Origin: Anoplopoma fimbria
Taxonomy: Eukaryota; Chordata; Actinopteri; Perciformes; Anoplopomatidae
DNA length: 64,000 nt
Assembly (NCBI RefSeq): GCF_027596085.1
Contig: NC_072470.1
Coordinates: forward strand, 3,089,034-3,153,033
Direction of reading: 5' to 3'
The position numbers were made by a program, and so were the translations under genes. Shown here piece after piece: positions 44,575-64,000 of this stretch. A model generated the notes under the pieces. That model saw nothing but the letters and a program-made list of their open reading frames with translations, did no database searches and had not been told where the DNA came from. Position 1 is the first letter of the stretch. Each line of letters opens with the position of its first letter.

Positions 44575-47500
44575 CTAAAACATCCCAGAGAGCCACGGAG
44601 GCAGGAAGAGTCCGACGGTCCCCAGCAGACACACCATAATAAACATCCACAGGAAGATCCGGTCCACAACCATGGCCACATACTTCCAGTCCTCCTTCAC
44701 CTGTAGAGACGGAAAAAGACAAAAAAAAGAAGATTAGACAGGAGTTTAAAATAAATCACTTCCTGACGTCAGGTTTGCACTCACTGATAGGTCGGCATCC
44801 TCGGCTCTGAGATGCTCCGCGATGTAGGTCACCCCCTCCAGGGCCGAAACCACCGCAGGGGACAGAGCGGAGGCCGACGGGCTCCAGGTCGAGCCATGCT
44901 GCACAGGAGGGGTGTCCGAGCTGATGGAGGAGAGTCCCCGTGGGAGGAGGATGTAACCCAGAGATGGAGGGAAAGGGGGAGAGAGGGGAGAAATCCTCGG
45001 CCGGCCGGCTACCTTCACAAACCTCCCTAGATTATCTGTGTAACCATGGAGATCGCAGTAGTGAGTTTCATCCGAGGCATCCTCCTGGTAACCATGGAGA
45101 TCGATGTCAGACTCCTGAGTGACCCAGGTGGATGATCTGTGGGCGGGGCCTGGAGTCCGGAGAGGGAGGAGTTTATCAGTCAGGTGACGTCGCCTGAGTT
45201 TGGGCACAACAATGTACACTTTAATATTCAACATACGAAGACAAGGTTCTAAAAAGTTGCTGTGCTTCAAAAAGGACTTCCTTTTTGAAGCACAGCAACC
45301 TTGAGTTCACAGATTTTGCCGTCGCCATCTTGGATTACGGGCGTTGCGATGTTGTCTTGTTGAAGCCAATAAAAGGTAGTTACCCGCCCTAAAGCAAACT
45401 TCTCTTTATGGTCTGTTTGACTCTAAATGGAGCATAATTTACTAAATGAACATCATGCTGTATTGAAGAAGACTTGAAACTAGAGATTGAGACCATAAAC
45501 TCATGTTTACAATGTTTACTGAGGGAATAAATCAAGAGAGAAGTAGAGTCATTTTCTCATAGACTTCCATACAACCAGAGGAGTCGCCCCCTGATGGACA
45601 GTAGAGAGAAAGCAGCTTTAAGATGCAGAACTGGAAGCCCTCCTTGTTTTTCTCACCTCCCAGGCCTGACACCGTGTTCTGGTCGCTTCATGCACAGCCA
45701 GCGTGGCACCGCCGACAGGAAAAGCCGACAAACCCATCGCGGCATTGTGTGCGTCTCCGACGAGCGGTGGTGCACGTTCAGCACGAACACGGTGATGACA
45801 ATGGACAGCGTGACGAAGATCATGGTGAAGAGCAGATACTCCCCGATGAGCGGTATGACCAGCGACGTGGACGGGATGATCTCCGTGATGAGCAGCAGGA
45901 AGACGGTGAGCGACAGAAGCACGGAGATGCACAGCGTGATCTTCTCACCGCAGTCCGACGGCAGGTAGAAGACCAGGACGGTGAGGAAGGAGATGAGGAG
46001 GCAGGGGATGATGAGGTTGATGGTGTAGAAGAGCGGGAGGCGGCGGATAACGAAGTAGTAGGTGATGTCGGGGTAGATCTCGTGGCAGCAGTCGTACTTC
46101 TTGGTGTTGTAGGTTCCAACGGCGTTGACGATGGCCCACTCTCCGCTCTCCCAGTAGTCCTAGGAGTTAGACTTATTTTAGAGAGACATTCATGGTCCAC
46201 AGAGGATGAATCCTTTCTGATAATGGCGCTGGGTTAAAAGTTAATGGCTCACCAACCAGGAACAAGAATGTTTGAACTAATTTCCCAATATTTTGCAGCT
46301 AAAAAGCACAAAAGGGAGCCTTGAAGTGGCGTAAGAGGAAAAAGTCACACAATCACACAAGTCAGTGGCCTTCATCCTCTTGAAACCATGAATATCTGCA
46401 ACAAATTTCATGACAATCTATTCAATTTGTGTGAAAATATGTCACTCTAGACCGACTGATGTCAGTATCTTTCAATACAGAAGAATAAGAATTAAAACGA
46501 CAATAAGAAAACTTGAGATATCTCTCCAGGAAAGCTTATTCATGCGTTTTGTTTTCTCCAGAAGTTAATGCAACTCGCTGAGAAATATTTTTGTTGATTA
46601 AAAAGTAAGCAGACAGAGCGTTTAGCTGGCATCCGTCTGCAAAAACAAAATTGTGGAGAAAGAGCATGTGTGAACTGAAGATAAGAGGAAGGTAAAGAGG
46701 CAGAGCTGGAAAATCAGGACAGAAGCGCCAAATGTCTAAATGGCACAAACTCAAAAATGTTCAAACACACCTTCAGGTCCACGGTGTTCTCGAAGGGCTC
46801 CAGGTCGATCTTGGCGCGGTCATACGTCCAGGAGCCGAACTTCATCTTGCAGCTCTGCTGGTCGAAAGGGAAGAAGGTGACGTCGATGGAGCAGGAGGAC
46901 TTGTAGATGGCCGGAGGAACCCAGCGGACACGACCTGTGTGGAAGACGTGGGCCTTGGTCATGTGGGTGACGGCGAACTCTCCGTCTGCACTGGAGAAAG
47001 AAGAAGATGCGGCGAAGAAGTGAAGCATTAAAGACATTTGAAGTGTTGAAAGTTGACACCAATACCAAGACACATAAATTGAGGATTGTTTTTCAGATGT
47101 TTTTTGTGCAGCACGGCTCCCAAGTTTCCGTCTCAAACTCAAAAAGCTGAATCAATAAACCTCCAGCGATGCCCCTTTTTACACAGACGATGTTTAATCA
47201 TTTATCCCCGAATGTTAAACTGTATTCATGATGCAAGCTCATTTACATATGCTGATGCAGGAGAAAAGTTTCCTCTCCATCCAGACTAATTGAAGGTTTA
47301 ATAATTCCTCTAGGGCCCCTTTGAGGTGGAGGAAACCAGACTTTGACTAAATCTGTGTGATGCAATATCGCTGCACAGACGCAACAGAATCGGGGTCATT
47401 TATTCAACAGGATGATTTGCATGTTTCCACAGATTTCCGTGCAGGAAAATGCAGAAGTGCCGTCGTTTCATCGAGCTGTTCGGCCCCCTCTATAAGTGAC

Positions 47501-50061
47501 CTTCACTCGTTCACTCGCTCTTCAGTGGACGAGGACGCTGTTATGGATCAAGCGGGTAATTGATCACTACAGATCATTTCCAGCTCCACCCACTGAAAAT
47601 TCAAAGTGGTGTCGGTTGAAGTGTGTCCTTGACTGTTTGGTTTGTGAGGTAGACATCTTTGTGTGCAGGAAAAATGGCAACAAACTCAAGACTAAAAAGT
47701 AGGACTTCCTTAGAATAAATTGCGCCCTTCACTTGTAAACTTTTCCTCAACAAACTTTATTTGAAACTTGTGTTTTTGTCCTTTAACTACTGTATTTTTT
47801 TTTTGTTCTCAGTCCAGCTTTCTGCAAGATTTGAACAAACTGTTAAGTGTTTTTTACTTGTTGTACAGCACAATGTCCGGCACCCAGATGAGCTCAGACG
47901 GGACTCTGATGGACGTCACATTGTCGAAGTCGGACGGACTCCACTGCAGCTTGTAGTCGGTCCATTCCTGCCAATAAAAACACAGTTTTTAGGACAAACA
48001 ATCTTTTAGTTTCATAGTTTTCATACAAGAAAGGTCAAATTGAGAAGTTTCTTTTATACCTGTTTCAGCCACACGTTTGTCGTCATCATCTGATTTTTCT
48101 CGTCCTGTTTTGGAGACAAACATTGACAAAAACAACCTGATTAGAAGTAATTTGTATTATTAGACTCTTGTAAACTGCAACATATTTATAAAGCAACAAT
48201 AGATGTGATATTTAGAGTTCCCACCACGTCTATCAGCTGTGCGATCGAGAGGCCGAACTTGACGATGACCACGTCGCTGATGTTTCGCGCCGGTCGCGTC
48301 CACTTGCTGTAGCCGCCAAACAAAGTCCTGAAGAGCTCGTCCTCAGTGTGGACACGAGTCCAGTCTTCAGCCAGAACTGACGGAGAGAGATGGAGACCAG
48401 AGACATCACCATGTTGTGTGTTCATGAAAAACAAGATGGCCGATAAAATCCAACAAACAACCACGTTTTCTGTTTGCAATTTAATGTTTAAGTTTAGTTT
48501 TTTAACTTATCCATGGTGTCTCTGATTTATCTCTCCTCTCCCTCCGAGGTTTTAGCGATATTCTCTTTATATCCTCTTATTTCTGCGAAAACCAAAAGCC
48601 CTTAAAGTTGACACAATGAGTATCTGAACCTCCTCTCTGGGAAAAAAAGCAATTACCTGAATTTAATTGTTCATAAAAGTATAGCTTGGTTTGATTTAAT
48701 TTTATGTCACGCAGCAAAAATCATTAGAGATAATTGAACTTCAAAATCAAGACTAAGCATTTTACATGTTTTATCAGTCATCGTTCATTATATTCATAAT
48801 TTAATTATTGCAATAAACCTTTTTAATTCCAAGTGTGAGATTTGATTTGTCTTTCAGGTTAAATGATCAGTGGAAGTGTCTTCATGTGGTATGAAATATA
48901 TATTTATATATCTCCTTCTTTTTCCTGTGCACTTCTCTTCTTCCCTCTGTCTTCTCTGAACACAGCTTTGGGCTCTCTGGCAGGCAATCTGGCATCACTG
49001 GCAAGCAATTTAGGATTAGCCTGAGCAGGAAACAGCCAGCCAGGAGCACAAACTGTGCAAATGTGTGTAATGCCAGTTTCTGTGATTATATTGTCTATTT
49101 ATAAACGACCAAATCATGTTTCAGGTGAGGCTCTGCCAGCGGAGGAGAAACATCTTGTTGGATTACGATGCAGTTTACTCTGCTCAAACCCTTCAGGTGC
49201 AGAAAAATGAACAATTTATTAAACGAAAAGGTTTGATAATCTTCCTCGCCATGCCAACATCAAGGATCATTTCTTGTTTATTATTCAGTGTGACTAAAAA
49301 GAATGCTACTTGATAACATGATAAGTGCAAACGTTTTACATCCCATTAATTAGTTTCTGAGACACAAAGTTAAAAGTGATTATTATGTTTTAGAAGGATG
49401 GAAGTTATAGGAAAATATTATTCAAATATAACAACATCATATCCAAAACTGTTAATCCCTTTAATTAATTTAATATTTTAGGGAATTTGCTCAGTTTAAT
49501 AGGTGTAAAATAAATATTACAAAACCCCTATAGGAGACAAAATCACTCTGTTTATTTATACTAGAAGGTGAAATTAAGATCTAAATATTATAAAGTCACG
49601 ATAAAAGCACTATTAAGATGAAAAATCATCCTTTTAAGTCCTCATAGAAATATATAAAAAAATTGTTAAACATATTTCTTCAGGAAAAAGAAGTCCTCCA
49701 ATGGTGAGTTTAACAATAATACTGCAAATATATGGCGATAAGATTGTTAAAGGAATTTAAAAAATAACAAATATATTGCTTAATACCAAACAGACGTTTC
49801 TATTCAAATATTATAAAGTCCCAAAAAGTATAGGCTAAAGTCGTGATAGGAATATGATAAAAACTCCACCAGTGTTTTGCTTTTTAACAACAACAAAAAA
49901 GACACCTTTTAATACTGATTCAGTAGCCTAAAGGTTCAATATCAGCATGATTTAAATGTCATCATTTCAGCTGCGGTTTCACAGTCACACTCACCAGAGT
50001 TGTTGCAGATCCAGCAGCAGAAAAGCACTGAAATCAGGATGAAATCTCTCTTCAGCTCCAT
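44575..50061 (-). CDS. chrna2: Neuronal nicotinic acetylcholine receptor alpha subunit (CHRNA2-like), complete, 8 exons
   Basis: Ligand-gated cation channel subunit of neurons. Exons in transcript order: 49995-50061, 48225-48376, 48060-48104, 47858-47967, 46771-46990, 45657-46159, 44785-45136, 44575-44700; 524 aa (human CHRNA2 is 529). Seen: a signal peptide (about 1-22), Cys-loop C158 and C172 around [13 protein letters not shown], and the alpha-defining vicinal Cys222-Cys223. M1 follows [13 protein letters not shown], the M2 pore lining starts at [13 protein letters not shown], and M3 is followed by [13 protein letters not shown]. After a variable cytoplasmic loop comes M4, ending [26 protein letters not shown] and [19 protein letters not shown] fit alpha2 better than alpha4. 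The acceptor of exon 7 was set at 45136 because the upstream AG would give an early stop. Divergent from als2. Confidence 0.92.
45256..45299. repeat. Perfect inverted repeat (20-bp arms, 4-nt loop)
   Basis: Arms GTTGCTGTGCTTCAAAAAGG at 45256-45275 and its reverse complement at 45280-45299, spacer ACTT. In the chrna2 intron between exons 6 and 7. Confidence 0.93.
48377..49994. other. chrna2: chrna2 intron 1
   Basis: AT-rich intron between the signal-peptide exon and exon 2. It carries the left copy of the ~390-bp direct repeat at 49456-49844. No other gene is seen. Confidence 0.6.
49456..49844 (+). repeat. ~390-bp direct repeat, left copy
   Basis: From AATCCCTTTAATTAATTTAA to TATAGGCTAAAGTCGT. 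Matches 53825-54214 with only about ten scattered differences that I can see. It lies in chrna2 intron 1, about 150 bp from the first exon. Confidence 0.95.
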
Positions 50062-50411
50062 TTCAATCAGCAGAAACACATTCCAGTTTGGTAAAAAAAA
50101 AAATCAGGTTGTCTCAAAGATGCTTTGCCTTTGTTTCCCCATCGTTCATCTCCATTAAACAGTCTGTCCTGTTCGTGTTCAACCAGCTGGATGGATCACA
50201 TCCTCTCTGTATACATTATGACTGTCATCAGAATGCTATAATATTACTCCTGTACAGGGCTCAGTCTTTCAAAGTACTATACTTTATTTGATAATTTCTA
50301 TGTTATACCACTTTATACTTCTACTCCACTACATTCATTTTATAGCTTTGCTTGGGTATTTTGCAGATCAATTTATAAATTACATTTAGGTTAAACTATG
50401 AAAGCCAAATC
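50062..50411. promoter_or_regulatory. chrna2: chrna2 5' flank
   Basis: About 350 bp separate the chrna2 start codon (minus strand) from the tandem array, so the chrna2 promoter must lie here or within the array. No TATA or GC-rich element stands out. Confidence 0.35.
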
Positions 50412-50721
50412 CACCTGCAATGACCTATCTGTACCACAAGAGGGAGCCAACGCTCTTCATTTCCTTTAATCCCACTGCACAGTGAAACCACAACACAGCC
50501 CCAATATATGTGATTTATTTAAATATATCGTTAGACAGGGATGGAAAGAGTACTAGAATATTGTACTTAAGTCAAATTAATATTACTCTAAATATATTTT
50601 ATATAAGTAAAAGTAGAGCAAGTGTCTCAACATTAATTTCTGCCTGCACCTTTTTTTTAATAATTAAATATTTATTCATTTATTTAGAATTTTCAGTATA
50701 TGTTAGCTGTTAATTTAATTA

Positions 50722-50765
<44 letters not shown>

Positions 50766-51269
50766 TGATTATTCTTGTTTTTTTGTATTATTTGTTACAT
50801 TTAATCTATTAATTAAATTAAACTAATCATTGATCAGTGTACTGTACGCTTTTCGCCACTAGTAGGTGATTGTAAATCAGTTTAGTACTGTACGCTTTTC
50901 GCCACTAGTAGGTGCCGTTGAGTAAATCGGTTTAGAAGCACAAGTAGTAGAAGAAGAACACCTGCAATGACCTATCTGTACCACAAGAGGGAGCCAACGC
51001 TCTTCATTTCCTTTAATCCCACTGCACAGTGAAACCACAACACAGCCCCAATATATGTGATTTATTTAAATATATCGTTAGACAAGGATGGAAAGAGTAC
51101 TAGAATATTGTACTTAAGTCAAAGTAATATTAATCTAAATATATTTTATATAAGTAAAAGTAGAGCAAGTGTGTCAACATTAATTTTGCCTGCCTTCTTT
51201 TTTTATAATTTAATATTTATTCATTTATTTAGAATTTTCAGTATGTGTTAACTGTTAATTTAATTATTA

Positions 51270-51312
<43 letters not shown>

Positions 51313-51847
51313 TGATTATTCTTGTTTTTTTGTATTATTTGTTACATTTAATCTATTAATTAAATTAAACTAAATGCAGGATTGATCAGTGTACTGTACG
51401 CTTTTCGCCACTAGTAGGTGCCGTTGAGTAAATCAGTTTAGAAGCACAAGTAGTAGAAGAAGAACACCTGCAATGTCGCTTTTCGCCACTAGTAGGTGCC
51501 GTTGAGTAAATCGGTTTAGAAGCACAAGTAGTAGAAGAAGAACACCTGCAATGACCTATCTGTACCACAAGAGGGAGCCAACGCTCTTCATTTCCTTTAA
51601 TCCCACTGCACAGTGAAACCACAACACAGCCCCAATATATGTGATTTATTTAAATATATCGTTAGACAAGGATGGAAAGAGTACTAGAATATTGTACTTA
51701 AGTCAAAGTAATATTACTCTAAATATATTTTATATAAGTAAAAGTAGAGCAAGTGTGTCAACATTAACATTTGCCTGCTTCTTTTTTTTATTATTAAATA
51801 TTTATTAATTTATTTAGAGTTTTCAGTAGGTGTTAACTGTTAATTTA

Positions 51848-51907
<60 letters not shown>

Positions 51908-52381
51908 TGATTATTCTTGTTTTTTTGTATTATTTGTTACATTTAATCTATTAATTAAATTAAACTAAATGCAGGATTGATCAGTGTACTGTACGCTTTT
52001 CGCCACTAGTAGGTGCCGTTGAGTAAATCAGTTTAGAAGCACAAGTTGAGTAAATCAATGTTTTGAAGGTGCACAAGTAGTAGAAGAAGAACACCTGCAA
52101 TGACCTATCTGTACCACAAGAGGGAGCCAACGCTCTTCATTTCCTTTAATCCCACTGCACAGTGAAACCACAACACAGTCCCAATATATGTGATTTATTT
52201 AAATATATCGTTAGACAAGGATGGAAAGAGTACTAGAATATTGTACTTAAGTCAAAGTAATATTACTCTAAAGATATTTTATATAAGTAAAAGTAGAGCA
52301 AGTGTGTCAACATTAAGTTTTTTATTATTAAATATTTATTAATTTATTTAGAATTTTCAGTATATGTTAACTGTTAATTTA

Positions 52382-52457
<76 letters not shown>

Positions 52458-52560
52458 GATTATTCTTGTTTTTTTGTGATCAATGTACTGTACACTTTTC
52501 GCCACTAGTTGGTGCTGTTGAGTAACTCAGTTTAGAAGCACAAGTAGTAGAAGAAGAAAA
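50412..52560 (+). repeat. Tandem array, four ~550-bp units between chrna2 and als2
   Basis: Units begin at CACCTGCAATGACCTATCTG at 50412, 50959, 51543 and 52092 (spacing 547, 584, 549). Each has a CCACAAGAGGGAGCC box, a TTGTACTTAAGTCAAA segment, an (ATT)n tract and a closing box CGCCACTAGTAGGTGCCG ... AGAAGCACAAGTAGTAGAAG. A 78-bp part (51465-51542) is additionally duplicated before unit 3. The closing box of the last unit runs straight into the als2 promoter. The (ATT)n tracts are 50726-50763, 51264-51310, 51849-51905 and 52383-52454. Confidence 0.95.
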
Positions 52561-52715
52561 CGTTCCAAGAGGAGAGAAATAACAAGAGCTCCCACTCTGC
52601 TGCTTTTTCGCGGAACGGCTCGGCTCAGTCTATCTATACTGTCCTGCTGCTCGGCGAGCATCCCCGTTTCGTGTAATTAAACGATCTTTGTCTTCAGCGG
52701 TGTCAACATTCAGAG

Positions 52716-52739
52716 ATGAGCAACAACCAGCTGCGTTGA
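52716..52739 (+). other. als2: Upstream ORF in the als2 5' UTR
   Basis: An 8-codon ATG-to-stop reading frame (MSNNQLR). A second, 4-codon one (ATGGAGACATAG, 53043-53054) ends 9 nt before the main start at 53064. Both could lower alsin translation, if the exon model is right. Confidence 0.5.
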
Positions 52740-52785
52740 GCTGCTAAACCACATTTGTAGTCCTTGCCTGTCTGAGAGTGAGGAT

Positions 52786-52786
<1 letters not shown>

Positions 52787-52817
<31 letters not shown>
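52787..52817. repeat. (GT)15 microsatellite in the putative als2 exon 1
   Basis: GT tandem ending 10 bp before the donor at 52827. Confidence 0.95.
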
Positions 52818-52819
<2 letters not shown>

Positions 52820-53063
52820 GCCTGCAGGTAAGAAATATTTAAAATGAATAAAATAAAAAAGAGACACCTGTGGTTTGAGCTAGCTGGCTGCTTGGCTAGC
52901 TAGCAGCTAATGTTAGCATATCATTGTAGTTGCATGGGTTTCCCCCCCCTTAAATGTCCCTTTAACTGTGTTTGCATTGACAACAACATCCCCAGCTCTC
53001 TGCTCATGAAGTGTGTGTTTTTGTCTGACAGCAGCTGCAGAGATGGAGACATAGACAGCACTG

Positions 53064-63945
<10,882 letters not shown>

Positions 63946-64000
63946 GTGAGTGCATCTAATCGGTGTAACACAAGCCTCATGACAAGTCAGGTGATCTGTT

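Larger units (their letters stand above)
52561..52827 (+). promoter_or_regulatory. als2: als2 promoter and non-coding exon 1
   Basis: A GC-richer block (CTTTTTCGCGGAACGGCTCGG, GCTCGGCGAGCATCCCCG) is followed by TGCAG|GTAAGAA, a strong donor after 52827. The next exon starts after GTCTGACAG| at 53031 and holds the als2 start codon. The exact transcription start is not visible. The exon would carry a short upstream ORF (52716-52739) and a (GT)15 tract next to the donor. Confidence 0.6.

Noticed and set aside
45137..45152. Alternative acceptor just upstream of chrna2 exon 7 (CTCCAG|GCCCC)
   Set aside because: In the phase left by exon 6 it runs into a stop codon within about 14 codons.
45594..46237. 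Long plus-strand open frames of up to 204 codons
   Set aside because: Antisense shadows of the conserved chrna2 exon 6; the minus-strand frame encodes the receptor.

Overview
The window is a piece of a teleost fish nuclear genome. The evidence is vertebrate multi-exon genes with short introns, very long (CA/GT)n microsatellites, and interspersed repeats of a typical fish kind: a Tc1-like element with 'CCAGTCAAAAG' ends, a 'GGCTGCAACTAA' family, and retroelement 3' tails reading 'CCCCGCTGCGG..ACTAATAAAG' followed by (ATCTT)n. No bacterial, phage, CRISPR or rRNA/tRNA feature was seen.

Layout. (1) 80-6641, minus strand: a complete 13-exon plasma-membrane Na+/H+ exchanger of the NHE2/NHE4 type (slc9a2-like, 822 aa deduced). 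(2) 6.6-20.8 kb: repeat-rich DNA. It holds a CRE-containing promoter-like block at 7.96-8.14 kb with two unassigned candidate exons, a second GC-rich block at 10.98-11.13 kb that is the best candidate for the inpp4a promoter and non-coding exon 1, and several retroelement and transposon relics. (3) 20.8-42.3 kb, plus strand: inpp4a, the inositol polyphosphate 4-phosphatase type I gene. It is complete over 24 coding exons, with two alternative terminal exons: a membrane-anchor (beta) exon at 35.9 kb and a hydrophilic (alpha) exon at 40.2 kb. (4) 44575-50061, minus strand: a neuronal nicotinic acetylcholine receptor alpha subunit (chrna2-like), complete in 8 exons (524 aa), convergent with inpp4a. 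(5) 50.4-52.56 kb: a tandem array of four ~550-bp units in the divergent intergenic space between chrna2 and als2. (6) 52.56-63.95 kb, plus strand: als2 (alsin), from its 5' UTR exons through the RCC1-like, DH and PH regions into the first MORN repeats. The gene runs off the right edge.

The genes do not form a pathway. SLC9A2 handles proton/sodium exchange, INPP4A removes the 4-phosphate from PI(3,4)P2, CHRNA2 is a ligand-gated cation channel subunit, and alsin is a RAB5/RAC1 exchange factor of endosomes. slc9a2 and inpp4a are also near neighbours on human chromosome 2q (from memory), which supports their identities. Exon boundaries were derived by hand from splice consensus, phase continuity and similarity to remembered human proteins. 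All phases close: slc9a2 2469 nt; inpp4a 2832 nt (alpha) or 2880 nt (beta); chrna2 1575 nt; als2 3275 nt in the window.

The most unusual sequence-level features are the following. An identical 289-bp duplication inside inpp4a carries a copy of an intron-exon junction. The four-unit array between two divergent promoters has (ATT)n tracts that lengthen step by step from unit to unit. A ~390-bp direct repeat brackets the chrna2 5' end and the array. One inpp4a exon is boxed by (GT)n and (CA)n tracts. Five perfect 15-22 bp inverted repeats have short spacers. The Na+/H+ exchanger carries unusual substitutions in normally invariant motifs. I found no clear sign of a wholly new biological system.
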